DNA of 64,000 nt, from contig CAUEEP010000742.1 of assembly GCA_958450365.1 (NCBI GenBank), positions 4,174,501 through 4,238,500 of the forward strand. Reading direction: 5' to 3'. The position numbers were made by a program, and so were the translations under genes. The notes below the pieces were generated by a model. The model was not told the DNA's origin, did not search any database, and saw nothing but the letters and a program-made list of their open reading frames with translations. Shown piece by piece: positions 24,703 through 37,183 of this stretch (position 1 is the stretch's first letter; each line of letters begins with the position of its first letter). The stretch comes from Mesorhabditis belari (Eukaryota; Nematoda; Chromadorea; Rhabditida; Rhabditidae).

Positions 24703-26739
24703 GTTGATGTTAAAAGTTGAGATCGCCTTTCTGCAAAAATGAGGATGAGATGAGAACAAAAAAATGAACAAAATTTCAAATTTCACCCAAAAACAAAGAG
24801 AACGTTCGAGACATTTCAGCGAAAAATCGCTAGCGGCACAGGTGAAAAAAAAGGGGAAAAGGGAAAAAGAATCAATAAAAAGAGAAATGAGAAATTGTAC
24901 GATAAGATTTTAAAAAAATTGTACGGAAAAATCAAAATTCTAGCTGCATATGGCTATTGATAAATTGTGGAAATGGATGTTTTAACCAAACGATTTTCTC
25001 CAGTCACTATCAGGGAAATGCTATCAGGAGAATCATTAGCAGAATAAAATTTTGGTATTGCACAGAAAAGTGGTACACAAATGGATAATAGATATAGATA
25101 TAGATAAGTTAAATAAAATAAGTTTATCCTTAAGAATAGGGAAGGCATATGCTGTAGCAAGTCGAGAAGTCGACTATGAGAATATAATCTAGCACAACTT
25201 TCCAACTAACATTAAAGTTCTCTAGAAATTCTAGAATCTTCCATATCGCCAGCAGCATGTATATGTGTGCAAGATCAATGCGCATGTGGAGAAAGGGGAA
25301 AGGGGAAAAGGAAGAAAAGGGGGAAAAGGAAGAAAAGGAGGAAAAGGAGGAAAAGGAAAGGGGAAAAGGGAGAAAAGGGGAATAGAAGGGGGGGGACTTG
25401 TTTGTGAATGAGGCCGGGAAAGGAAAAGGAAAAGAGGAGTGAGTGTTCTCTGCTCAACGCTGAAAAGATGGGTGGGTAGGAGTAGGGGTACATGTACGAA
25501 GAGGGGAAGAATCGTGAAGCGACCGAGCGACATCGCCTGCATCGCTCACTCCACTTTGAGTAATTTCGCAAAGCATAAAGTACATGATGCAGCAGTTATT
25601 CCAATGTTAGTTATTGCATTAATGCTAGTTCCAACAATAACATACTTAAAAAAGAAATTCTTTCGTGAATCCAAAAATTTAAATTAATTTTATCGTTTTC
25701 TATTCTTGAAAATATTAGTTGCAAGAATCCTGCCGCAGCCTGTACTTACTTTTAAATGCTGTAGAAAGAAAAGCTCTAGTAAAGAGTAAACATTTGTGCG
25801 TTAGGGTGAACGGTAGAGGATCGTGAAGCGGCCGAGCGGCGTCGCCTTGTCGCTCGCTTCACCCCCTTTGGGTGAAGCAATATGCATCCTATCCCTCTCT
25901 CCTCCTTTCACATCAACACAATTCCACTCACTCCACTCACGCACGACCCGATAAAAGCCCCAACCAGCTGCGCTTATCTCTTGCTCTCTTGCTCAATGCT
26001 CTTGCTCATTTACGATTGCTCTTTGAAGTGAAATCTAAAAACTCTTGTTGAAATCTCTAAAAGTTGAAAAGTTGAAATCTCTAAAAGCTGAAATAGAGAA
26101 TTTAAAACAAAGATAACTGCATTTCAAAACACAAAACACATTACCCAATTACGATACCATCAACCGAACATCTAAATCTGGTTTCGAATGAAAAAAAGAA
26201 AAAAAAACAGGCACTTATTCGTGGTGAAAACTAGTTTTCACAACAATCCGCTAAAAGAATGGATATCGATCTTTCAACATACACACAGAAAACTGAAGGT
26301 AAAGGCTAAAAAAGAGAGCAAGCACTTAAAGTACGTGAAATGGGTATGTTACGAAAGAAAAAGGAATTCAAATAAAGTTCAATTGGGTGACTCTTTTGAA
26401 ACGTAAATTTTGGTTCAAAATTTGATTATAGATTAGCTTAAAATAAACCTAGTGCCAAAGCTCAACAATCAGTTTCAGTTTCAGTTGAAAATCAAACCCT
26501 AGATTTTAATTTTTCCTTTTTTCATAATCTAGAACAATCCAGAGATTCATCCATTTTCAATTTTAAAAAAAGTGATATGATTACAGGTCTAGATCGCGAG
26601 ATTTCATTGAATGGGATAAGAAGAAAGATGAATGGAAATGGAAAGAGATTGGAAATTTATCATCAAAGTTTTTCTTTTCAAATCATAGCAGATCATAAAG
26701 AGATAGAGAATAGGAAAAAGGGATATGTTTTCCTGTTTA

Positions 26740-27030
26740 TGGATGGATTGGAAAGCTTGGAGAGCATACAAGGCTTGGAGAGGATACAAGGCTTGGAGAG
26801 GATACAAGGCTTGGAGAGGATACAAGGCTTGGAGAGGATACAAGGCTTGGAGAGGATACAAGGCTTGGAGAGGATACAAGGCTTGGAGAGGATACAAGGC
26901 TTGGAGAGGATACAAGGCTTGGAGAGCATACAAGGCTTGGAGAGGATACAAGGCTTGGAGAGGATACAAGGCTTGGAGAGCATACAAGGCTTGGAGAGGA
27001 TACAAGGCTTGGAGAGCATACAAGGCTTGA
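26740..27030. repeat. 18-bp minisatellite
   Basis: About 16 copies of GGCTTGGAGAGGATACAA, with a few units carrying GAGCATACAA. Because the period is a multiple of three, several frames on both strands stay open (GLERIQ, AWRGYK on plus; three more on minus). No start, splice or conservation evidence supports translation. Confidence 0.9.
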
Positions 27031-28948
27031 AAAGTAAACTGTGCCTCTCTCGGGGTTTGTAAACTTGACTCTTAACTTGTTTAGCAACTGAAATCTTTTA
27101 GATCAGAGATATTTTGTAACAAATCTTGTGCATTGATTTGAAATTACTGTAAAAATAACTGTAAAGAGATTAAGATCTTGGTTTGTGGTTTGGTTAAACT
27201 TCTTCGTGATTCAGCTTCTCTATATTCTCTATAGATTTAAAGAATGAAAAAAATTGATACCAGAGCTAGCTAGGCTATCGATTTAATACAACATTTTGCC
27301 GTCACTCTAACTGTATGACAACAGTTAGAGTGACGGTAAAATGAGTGCTGTTTGGAAACACGAAGAATACTGATTCCGTAAACATCAAGAAATACTGATT
27401 CAGTAAAAGATAAGAACTTTAAAATCTAAAATAAGAAAAAGCAAAGATCGATCAGTTTTCTGTGAACAAACTTGACCCTTTCTTCTTTTCTTCTTTTCTT
27501 TTTCATTGCTCCTTTTGCGCCGATTCCATTCAAATCTTTGAAGAGTTGGGAAAATCAGAAAAAGAGGATTTTTCTCTTTTTCAAAACCCTTCTCTCTCCA
27601 AGATCTTTTCCCATTTTAAAGAATCTTAGAGAAGAAATTCGATCCACTCACTTTTGACCACCGGACACCGAACGTAAAACAGAAAAAACGAGCTCCGAGA
27701 AATCTTTGATCATTTTTTTCACTCTACCATCTATCAGATTTCGTTTTCAATTTTATTCCAAATCAAAAGCAAAATTGAAACCTAACATTATCACTTTTCT
27801 AGTGTTCAATTATCTAAATAATCGGGTATTGGATGAAAAAAAATGATTTTAGATGTAAATTTGAGTTTTTTTTTCTTTTCTTTTTTTGACCAAAAGATAA
27901 GGAAGAGTCATTGTTTTCGTGGATTCAAGGATGACAGCTGTGAAGGGGAAAAGAGATAAAATGAAAAGGGAAAGAGATGGAGCCGTATAGTCTCTTTGAG
28001 AGATATGAAAGGGAAAAAGCTGAGAGGGAGAGGAGGCCAGTACGATCGCTTTGTGTATTGAACGGGAGATCGTAGCTTGAAGAAAGTGTTTTCTAGAATC
28101 TAATAGTTGAAGATTGAAGTTGAAGGGTTTTTGCTAATCAAATTAACAAGTATAGCAAGGATTGTAATTTCTTTATGATTTCAGGAATATTCAACTAGTC
28201 ATTTTAATAAAAGAATCTTTATGATCTTTATGGTAATAGTATTGATAAATAGAGGAAACATATAGGGTTGAGGGTTGAAGAGTTGAAGAGTTGAAGAGTT
28301 GAAGAGTTGAAGAGTTGAAGAGTTGAAGAGTTGAAGAGCTAAAGAGCTAAAGAGCTAAAGAGCTCAGAAGCTAAAGAGCTCAGAAGCTAAAGAGCTAAAG
28401 AGATTGTATTTGTAAATGAAGAAGGAAACAATCAGTGATCGCATTGATATTTCAACTTAACTAACAGTACTCTTGGCTTTCAATTTGCTTTCAATTTGCA
28501 TATCGTTTCATTTGCAAGTCTTTATGAAAAACTAGTATAAAATCATACCATCAGTTTAAGCTATAAAAGCAAAAAAAAAGCGCAAGAAGAATTCTTTTTG
28601 CTCATCCTTTTGTTTATTTGTGAAAAGCAAAGAAAGTGGCCAGTGGTCATCTCTCCTGCCTCTCTTGCCTTGAAATTTCCCCTCTCATTTTATCAATCAC
28701 AATTTTTATTGAGCGATTGTGGCACCAAGCCGTGCTTTCCTCCTTTGTGAATCCTTTTGAACTTTCTCTAACCACCCCATTTCACTTTATGATTCTATAT
28801 GGATAATATAGGGAGCATTTTTAAGACAAACAATGACTTTAGAAGTATGGTTTAGCAATTAATGAAGCCTATGGATATATATTAAAAGTCAAAAAGAAAC
28901 ATAGAATATGTTAGGCATTGAAAAAAAGAGACATATAACTGTAAAAGA

Positions 28949-29208
28949 TAGAGTGTGTTCCTCGCGAGTAAGTAATCACTCGAGTAAAATTTGCATTAGT
29001 AATCTTTACTCGATTAATCGGCGTTTTTGGTTGAAGAAACTACGAGTAATCCTCTTTAAACGTCGAGTAAATTGAATATCTTTACATTTGAAGGGAATTT
29101 GCCACCAAATTAGTTGAACGGTTGAATATCTTTAAAAAGAGTCATATTTAAGTTGTCGCTCGTGACTTTTTGCGCCAATTTTTTTGCAATAATTTTCGCT
29201 AAAAGAAA
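28949..29208. mobile_element. Truncated hAT-like element relic
   Basis: Starts TAGAGTGTGTTCCTCGCGAG and stays similar to the element at 41980-42820, without the nested insertion, up to GCAATAATTTTCGCTAAAAG. The other end is lost where the TACAGC array begins. Confidence 0.75.
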
Positions 29209-29385
29209 AATTACAGCTACAGTTACAGCTAGAGTGTAAATTACAGCTACAGCTACAGCTACAGTTACAGCTACAGCTACAGCTACAGTTACAGCTAGAG
29301 TGAAAATTACAGCTACAGTTACAGGTAGATAGGGAAAAGGCTTGGTTTTTTTTTTTTTTTTTAAATATAAAAAAAGGGGGGGGAG

Positions 29386-29416
<31 letters not shown>

Positions 29417-29434
29417 ATTTTTTTTTTTTATAAA

Positions 29435-29505
<71 letters not shown>

Positions 29506-29575
29506 TTAAAAAATAAAAAAGAAAAAAGGAAAAAGAATGAGAATTTACTCTAGCTGTAACTGTAGCTGTAATTTT
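29209..29575. repeat. Inverted TACAGC arrays around A/T homopolymers
   Basis: ACAGCTACAGTT repeats (29210-29330) face their reverse complement (29548-29572, CTCTAGCTGTAACTGTAG). Between them lie about 190 bases of A and T runs. This could be a real hairpin or a poorly resolved assembly spot. Confidence 0.7.
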
Positions 29576-29826
29576 TCAATTTAAATTTTCAATTTAAAGC
29601 TTTACATCTTTGTGAACTATTTCTTTGGAATTTCGAAAATTTTGCCTAGAAGCTAGTTGGTTTCCTATCAAATCTATTTTTTTTAATGGATTCGAGTAGA
29701 AAGATTCGTGTCAACAACTGTCAATCACTCGCAAATCGTGATTCATTCGAGAGATCAACGAATTTAAACGGCTTTAGACTTCAAACATTTGAGAAAATTA
29801 TTTAAAATAACGCTAAATAATAAAAA

Positions 29827-30160
29827 TTGGAACCGTATTGGAACCTTTTAGATCAAAATTGGAACCGTATGGGAACCGTATCAAATCAAAATGGGAACCG
29901 TATTGGAACCGTATTAGAACCTTTTAGATCAAAATGGGAACCGTATTGGAACCGTATTGGAACCGTATTAGAACCTTTTAGATCAAATTGGGAACCCTAT
30001 TGGAACCGTAGCAAATCAAAATGGAAACCGTATTGGAACCGTATTGCAACCGTATTGGAACCGTATTGCAACCGTATTAGATCGAAAAAAGAACCGTATT
30101 GGAACCGTATTAGAACCTTTTAGATCAAAATGGGAACCCTATTGGAACCGTATCAAATCA
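29827..30160. repeat. GGAACCGTATT tandem array
   Basis: Irregular array of an 11-base unit (GGAACCGTATT) interspersed with CTTTTAGATCAAAATGGGAA. The open frame across it is a by-product of the repeat. Confidence 0.85.
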
Positions 30161-31760
30161 AAATGAAAATAATCAGCCATTCACAATTTTACTTTAAGCA
30201 GAAGATTTTTAGATTAGATCTAATCAAATCAAAAGATTCAATGATTAAAATTCTGAGAATTTATAGAAAAGAACTTTAACTGAAACTTTAAATAAAAAAA
30301 AATGATTTTGTTTTAAAATGTTTGGAAATTATGGATAAATTATGGTTTAATTAGGTAATTATGGTTAAATTATGGTTAAATTATCGTTAAATTATCGTTA
30401 AATTATGGTTTATCTTACTTAAACCCGTAAAATTCTCATTTGAGAATTGGATTGAGTGTTTTTGGAAGAAAAGCTGAGAGATGATGATTAAATATTTAAG
30501 ATTTCACAGATATTTGAGATACTCAAATGTTTTTTTCTTAAATCCATCATCCGAAAAGAGAAACGGATTAATGAAACCACTCAGTGAGAAAGACGAAAAA
30601 GCCGATTAGCCCCCCACAATTTCTATTTTTACGCATTTTTTTCATTCCCTTTCATTGCCTGAATTCAGAAGCCACCCACGGCTTTTGGATTAGAATAAGT
30701 TTATTTATAATAGAATTGCTTTTGGATTAGAATAAGTTTATTATAAGTTTTATGTAAAATTATCTAAAAGAAAATCAATTTCATTTCCTTTTAGACATTC
30801 TAAAATATTTAAGGAAAATTTTAGGGGAATTTTTAAAAATGACAATTCGATAAGGATTCGAGTCGACTTGTTGACTTGACTTTACTTTACTTTAAAAACG
30901 AGTTTCAGAATGAATCTAAGTATTTTTAAGAACTTTAAAGTCTAAAATTGGATAATTTGGAAGTCTTTCTTTTGAATTTTGACTGATTTTTTAAAAATTT
31001 TAGTCTCATATAACTGAAAAATGCTGAAGAACGCTGAAGAAAAGATATGATAGCTTTAAAACTTTCTAAAATGATAAAGAACAAATTGTGTAAGCTAATA
31101 GTTGGATAAAACTAAAGGTACTAAAGGTAGCTTTTAAAAGTTGATAAGTTTTAGAAAAAAAAACAAGCTAACTGTGTTCGATTCTTTCTCCTGAATTTCG
31201 ATACCCGATCGGATGATTCAACGATGAAAAAAGGAGAAAATCGATGCCTTTTCCCTATTCGAAAATCACAATCAAATTTCCGTTTTGCTTTCAAAAATCT
31301 TTTTTTTTTTTGATGAGATTATGAAAATATCTAAACGATTTCAAAGCTGATTGAAAGGGCAATGGATTCAATTGAGCTTCAATTGGCAAGAGCAAGAGCT
31401 TCAATTGGCAAGAGCAAGAGCTTCAATTGGCTATTTCTATAAGATTTACTATTAATCAAAAATCTAATTGTATAAACGTGAAAGTTCAAGCACAAAAAAA
31501 TAAGATTTTTTTATGAAGCATAAAAAATTAGAATTAGAAAATTAGAAAGCTTTGCAAGAAGTGTAACTGAATCTTCCCTAATTTCTCTTGTCACTCATTT
31601 GATAGATCGATTGCATCATTAACTCTTTTCTTTGTCGGTTCTTTCTTTTCCCTTTTATTTCTGCTCTATGATGTCATTGTTATTGCGAAGAGACATGATT
31701 ACGATCTATGAAAGGAATAAAAAAGGGAGATTGAGAAGAGATATGGATTGAGGACAGTAA

Positions 31761-32226
31761 TACCGTATTTTCTCTAATGTGCATCCCGTCGAGTCGAGTT
31801 GATGACTATTTTACGGCTTAGTTTTTACGGCTCAAAGTTTTCACAGAAGCTCAACACTCAAATCCCCCATTAGATCTCATCGTCAGCTACATTTTCCGAC
31901 CTCACATCGATAGGTTCTGATAAGCGGTCTCGAGATTTCGAGGAATTTAGGCAAAGCTTAGGATGCGCTACTATTAAGGAGAATACTACAACAAAGAGAC
32001 AATCGGTATGCTTAAAAGGAACGCGGTAGTTTCCCTAATAGTAGTGAGCCGAGTTGGTGATGATTTTACGGCTTTCAAAGTTTTCACAAAAGCTCAACAC
32101 TCTATCCCAATAGATCTCATCGTCAGCTACATTTTCCGATCCCACATCGATAGGTTCTGATAAGCGATTCTCGAGATTTCGAGCAGTTTAGGCAACGCTC
32201 ACGGTGCACATTAGGGAGAATACGGT
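31761..32226. mobile_element. Two degraded copies of the TACCGTATTTTCTC MITE
   Basis: 31761-31990 and about 32025-32226 match the family better preserved at 59596-59816 (core ATCTCATCGTCAGCTACATT and CACATCGATAGGTTCTGATA). Sequence just after the second copy (32227-32310) is also shared with 59228-59310. Confidence 0.8.
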
Positions 32227-32802
32227 AAATACAAAAATTCAAGAAAATCCAGAAATATTAAGATCCAATGAAGGCAGCTTTGATGGTAAAATTGTTGATT
32301 CTGAGATGATCTCACCAGAATTTCAGATTTGACAGCTGAAGCTAAACAATGCAAGCAATGCAAAACAATGGCTGAATGCAAATCTTTAGCAGGGTTGTTC
32401 CAAAAAGCCAAAGCTAAGCCAAAGTCAAGCCAAAGCCTAGCTTGACCTAGAAAATCGGCCCTAGAAACATGATGAGGCCCTGATCATCAGCATGAGATCA
32501 CTCCACTGTATTTCACAAAGCTTTTAACATTTCATCTAGTTTTTTTTATTCTCAAGATGCTTTATTTACAGACATGAATAATCTTCTGATCCAAAATGAA
32601 TCAAATAATTTGTTCCCAAATATTTGGTTGTGGTGTTCTTTCTCTCGGTCCCATCAACTCGTTCGTTTTGTTGTTGAGAAGTGGACCGAAATCGGGCAAT
32701 GGAATAAGACGAGAGATCTGTAAAATGATTAAGGATTTGATTGGACACGATAAGTCAAGCCAAGATGAAGTGAATAAGGCCCCTGGCGGCAAAGGGTCAA
32801 AT

Positions 32803-32888
32803 TTCGGTGTAGCTCAGCGTTGGTAGAGCGTTGGTAGAGCGTTCGGCCGGTAAGCGAGAGGTGAGCGGTTCGAGTCCCAGCGCCGACG
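32803..32888 (+). pseudogene. tRNA-like sequence with duplicated D arm
   Basis: TCGGTGTAGCTCAG starts a cloverleaf-like stretch whose 5' end pairs with GCGCCGA at the 3' end. The 11-base GTTGGTAGAGC is present twice, doubling the D-arm 3' half. The T loop GGTTCGAGTCC is conserved but its stem is poor, and the base before the anticodon is C. Probably non-functional. Confidence 0.5.
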
Positions 32889-32937
32889 ATTTTTTGTATT
32901 CCCAGCCGTAAAAGGACTTGATCTCATTTCCACTCAC

Positions 32938-33541
32938 CCTCACAGCTCGATCGATCGGCAACCTCTCCAACAACTCAGCCACATGTCCCAACAATTGTCG
33001 AGCCGCTGCAATCGATTTCTTCTCATCTTCAGATAATGATGTCAACTGAAATCATAAAAAAGATGAAATTATGCTATTTTTTTTTCACTACTCACATATT
33101 TATATCCAATCTTGGCGATTTTGAATTCATTCCTGACTCTCTCTGAGATGTTCGTGTCAGCAATGAATTGATTGAGCTTATCTAAGCTAAATTCAAATAA
33201 AATTCTTATTTCCTGATCCCAGATCTAGACCAGAAGCTAGCAATTTTTCTCGATTCTCTTACATTGGATGATTTTTGTCGTTTTCTAGGAAAATATTGCC
33301 GATTTCATTGCCCGGAAAGTAGTACTCAAAAGCGCGGAGCTGAAAATGAACTGTAAATGAATTGAAAATGAATGAAATGAATGAAAATGGTTGTCAGTTT
33401 AAAGCCTTGATCAAGTTTAAAGTAAAATAAATGCAAATTTTGAAATACGTCTTTTTTTTCTGGTTATCAAACCTCTTGATGAGCCGTTCGACCTAATTTG
33501 AAATGGATTTGGGGGCGGAGTTTTGGAGGAGGCTTTTGAGT
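32938..33541 (-). CDS. Internal exons of an unidentified protein
   Basis: Four exons with good splice sites stay in phase for 115 codons: 33473-33541 (TQKPPPKLRPQIHFKLGRTA), 33263-33339 (LRAFEYYFPGNEIGNIFLEN), 33096-33186 (LDKLNQFIADTNISERVRNE) and 32938-33045 (SLSEDEKKSIAAARQLLGHV). The exon pattern and codon sense indicate a real gene, mostly helical and charged. Neither the first nor the last exon was found; a minisatellite lies upstream and repeats downstream. Its last donor is in phase 0, which would fit exon 4 of the gene at 19330-24702, so a very long-range link cannot be excluded. Family not recognised. Confidence 0.6.
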
Positions 33542-33649
33542 CTGAAAAGCTCTTTTGTACTGATCTGTTAGCTAGAAATTAGTTTTAGAAAATCCTTTTG
33601 TGCTTTTTGTGCAAGTGTTGCCTAAAATCTTGCTTTAGACAGATTTAAA

Positions 33650-34142
33650 GCTGATTTCTGGTTTGATTACAGCTCTAGATTAGCTGACTTCTGGTTTGAT
33701 TAGAGCTCTAGATCAGCTGATTTCTAGTTTGATTACAGCTTTAGATCAGCTGATTTCTGGCTTGTTTACAGCTCTAGATCAGCTGATTTCTGGTTTGATT
33801 ACAGCTTAGACAGCATCTGGCTATTACAGCTAGACAGCTGATTTCTAGCTTGATTACAGCCTAGTCAGCCAGATCAGCTGACTCTGGCTTACAGCTCTAG
33901 ATCAGTGATTTCTGGCTTGTTTACAGCTCTAGACAGCCTAGTTTGATTACGCGCTGCCTGGTTTTACAGCCTAGTCAGCTGATTTCTAGTTGAGCTCTAA
34001 TAGCTGATTTCTGGCTTGTTTACAGCTCTAGATCAGCTGATTTCTGGTTTGATTACAGCTCTAGATTAGCTGATTTCTGGCTTAGTTACAGCTCTAGATC
34101 AGCTGATTTCTGGCTTGTTTACAGCTCTAGATTAGCTGATTG
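33650..34142. repeat. 33-bp minisatellite
   Basis: Tandem copies of a unit like GCTCTAGATCAGCTGATTTC plus TGGTTTGATTACA. The middle (33800-33990) contains many one- and two-base deletions not seen at either end, which could reflect true decay or consensus errors. Confidence 0.85.
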
Positions 34143-35005
34143 GCCTACATGTAATGGCTAGAATATTACTTTTTGATCAGCATGGTTCAACGAAAATAGA
34201 ATAGAAAATAGAAATATCAAGAATAGAAATTTTGTGTCAAACATTGTTTAGATCGAAATGAAATGAAATCGAATCGATTTGAGTCAGAAAAGTAAAGAAA
34301 TCTCGAAAAGAAAACGGGGGAAAAAGGACGTGTAAAGTCCCATCAAATGGACCAGCTGAGGCTGAGAAATGGATGGGATGATGTTTGGGTGTGTGAGGTG
34401 AATGAGGTGAATTTGTCTTTTCTTGTTTTCTTGTCTCCTTGTTTATTTCTTCTCCCTTTCCCGAGCAACTTTCAACGGTCATTTCTTGAGCGAAGTCAAT
34501 TCCAAGAAAAGATCAAGTGAGTCAGATCGAAAATCAGATCTGTTTAGTTAGATTTGTTCAAAAATTTCAGAGATTAATGACAGGGAAATCTCTCAATTCA
34601 AATTTCAAAATATTGCAAGTATTTCAAGTATTTCAAAGTATTCAAAGTATTTCAAGGTAATTCCAAATGAAATTTTTAATATAAAATGAGCTGATGAGCG
34701 TTTTGTCTTTCTTGCTTTCGTAAGAAGATTTTCGATTTGACTCAATTAGAGAAACAATTGGTATTCAATGATATTTCAATGATCAACGATTCAACAGTTA
34801 GCATTATCCAACTCTAGAACCTTAGCCAAATCAGGTCAAATTTCGTTTCCAAGGACCAGAGCTTGAGCCTGTAGCAAAGCCAAGGCAAAGCCAAGCCAAA
34901 GCTGATTCTGCCAGGATTGCTTTTTAACATTATGAATGTTCCAATTGGACAGTAAATCAAGCCAGATCCTAAGGATAGCCAAAGTCTAGAAATAAACCTA
35001 CCGTA

Positions 35006-36078
35006 AATACTGTAATAGTACCCCACCCCCCATAATGACGGTGCGGGGCGTTGCGTAGTCTAGCTTTGAACGAGTTTTTCTCGACACTGGTTTATGCTAC
35101 AATGCGCGCTTAGGTATCAAAAAATAGCTGGAATTCAGTGCTATTTTTTGATACCAAAGACACATTTTTTGGGAGGTAGTCAAATGAGCGCCAAAAATTG
35201 AGCGCCAATCATTTCAGCGCCAATCATTTTAGCGCGCGTTCATTTCAGCGCGCGTTCATTTCAGCGCCGCACCAAAAATGACTGGAAAACATTCATTTCA
35301 GCGCCGAATCAGCCCATTCTGTATATGCATGTTATTTTTGCATTTTCTGCATGATCTCAAAGTTTTTACTGTATGTTTTTATCTAAATCATCTAAAGATA
35401 AAAATAATTCTTGGCAGCAAAATAAACCAAAATAAATCATGAACAAAACGTTACTTTGACTCAGAGTGTTCCTTTGTCTCGCCACTTCTTGCGCAGTTCA
35501 CGAGCCTAAGCAAAGAACTATGTTAACTGTAAGCAAATTGTAAACGAAAACGGCAAGAAACGGTGAAAAAGCATGCTATTGGGGGAAAATATCATACAAC
35601 TAGCAAATTTACACATTTTCATCAAAAAAAAACCTTAAATACGAGCTAATCTAACAATTTTTTTCCGCGCATTTGATGCCTACTACCGAGTGAAAAAAAA
35701 GTGTAAAAACAGAAGCAAAACCCTAAAAAACATGCAAAAGCAGCGTAGAAAGCAAAAATATTAAAATTTAGTCGCGCTGAAATGAACGTTTTCCAGTCAT
35801 TTTTGGCCCGGCGCTTAAATGAACGTTTTTAGGCTTTTTTAATTTGGCGCTCAAATGATTGTTTTCCAGTCATTTTTGGCACGGCGCTCAAATGAGTGGC
35901 GCTGAAATAAGCGTGAGCCAAATCGTTGGCGCTGAAATGATTGGCGCCCAATTGTTGGCGCTCATTTGACTACCTCCCCATTTTTTGAAAGTACGGACGC
36001 TTTGAAAAACAATGAAATACTAAAAAACTTTTGCGACTACGCGACTGTACGAGGGGGATGGGGTAGTATTACAGTATT
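35006..36078. mobile_element. Outer element with TACTGTAATA ends
   Basis: The left end (TACTGTAATAGTACCCCACC) and right end (GGGTAGTATTACAGTA) are imperfect inverted repeats. Both also carry a GCGTAGTC / GACTACGC stretch. Internal 35045-35156 includes a palindrome GGTATCAAAAAATAGC / GCTATTTTTTGATACC and is related to 24306-24410. It hosts the foldback element at 35171-35978. Confidence 0.55.
35171..35978. mobile_element. 808-bp foldback element, 8-bp target duplication
   Basis: Begins GGGAGGTAGTCAAATGAGCG and ends with its reverse complement. Direct repeats CATTTTTT flank it at 35163-35170 and 35979-35986. Both subterminal zones contain many AGCGCC / GCGCTGAAATGA motifs. No transposase frame, so non-autonomous. 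An 8-bp duplication is characteristic of the hAT superfamily. Confidence 0.85.
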
Positions 36079-36618
36079 ACAGTACAGTACAGTACGGTAT
36101 CTTCTTCCTAACCTAAAAAAAAATTGCCTTTTAAACAACATTGGTTTAGACTGTAAAGCTTTTAGACTGAAGAGACGACCTTCAAGTGCAAAAGTCTCTT
36201 GCAAAAATGTGCCCATCTCTTTTGCATTGATATCCCATCTCTTTCTTTTCTTTTCCACTTTTCACAAATCAACGACTAACTACGAAATTGATAGATTTGA
36301 TTCAAAAAAGAAAAAAGGAAAGGTGAAAGATTCGCGTGATCCCATAAAGGGATAACCAATGAAAAACGATAATCATTGCACAAATCAACTAAATGAAATT
36401 TTGAAAAAGAGTTTTAGAATTTCTTTCCGATTGATCCAGTTCGATTTACTATATTATGTATACCGTATTTTCTCTAATAGTAGATCGAGATAGTTAACAA
36501 TAATAAGCCACTGGGCCATTATGGGCCACACAGACTCAAGCCAGGTTTACAGGCCAGCCTAGGTCGGGATTCGACTTCTGATCTGGCTCTGACACTAGAC
36601 TTACATTTAGATAAATGA

Positions 36619-36843
36619 CACCGTATTTTCTCTAATAGTAGTGCACCCTGAGCGTCGTCTAAATTCCTTGAAATCTCGAGAACCGCTTATCAGAACCTAT
36701 CGATGTGGGGTCGGAAAATATAGCTGACGATGAGATCTTGTGGGGGGATTTGAGTGTTGAGCTTCTGTGAAAACTTGGAAAGCCGTAAAATAGTCATCAA
36801 CTCGGCTCGCCGGGGTGCACTACTATTAGGAGAAAATACGGTA
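36619..36843. mobile_element. TA-flanked MITE, reverse orientation
   Basis: CCGTATTTTCTCTAATAGTA at one end and its complement at the other, with the same core as the copies at 59-60 kb. A partial copy starts at about 36462. Confidence 0.85.
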
Positions 36844-37183
36844 AACCATAAACTAGAATTTTGATCTTAGCGTTTAGTCAAAATTGGCCGATATTACATT
36901 AGCTATTTTCGAAAATTTGCCATCTTATTACTCCAGGAACAAGATTTTCTGTAATAGGTTATTGCGGCACTATCTATGTTTTCGAATTTACTGACCCCCT
37001 CCTGCCTGCGACTTAGTATGGTGGTGGAGGAAATACGGTAAACATTTGAATACGTAATCTTATCATTTAAAAAGCAAAAGATCGAGGGTTCAATCCCCTC
37101 TACGGAACTCTTCTTTTCCTTGCCAATTCCTTCACTTCTTTATTACTAATAAAAGTGGTTCTGATTTTTCTTTATTAATTCTG

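Larger units (their letters stand above)
24703..32937. other. 8-kb repeat-rich region without recognised gene
   Basis: Contents in order: a purine-rich run (25285-25440); two copies of a GATCGTGAAGCGGCCGAGC-type motif (25507-25560, 25815-25880); the 18-bp minisatellite; a GTTGAAGA then AGCTAAAG tandem tract (28270-28400); an element relic (28949-29208); homopolymer tracts; a GGAACCGTATT tandem array (29827-30160); and two MITE copies (31761-32226). It could include the 5' region of the gene at 19330-24702 or an intron of the gene at 32938-33541. I found no convincing exon. Confidence 0.5.

Noticed and set aside
25231..25571. Pro/Phe/Ser-rich frames of about 100 codons
   Set aside because: Translations of a purine-rich simple-sequence tract.
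26577..27062. 161-codon open frame and four overlapping frames
   Set aside because: All are produced by the 18-bp tandem repeat; no gene structure supports them.
34237..34482. 81-codon minus frame as the first exon of the orphan gene
   Set aside because: No donor site in phase with the exon at 33473-33541, and the composition is low complexity.
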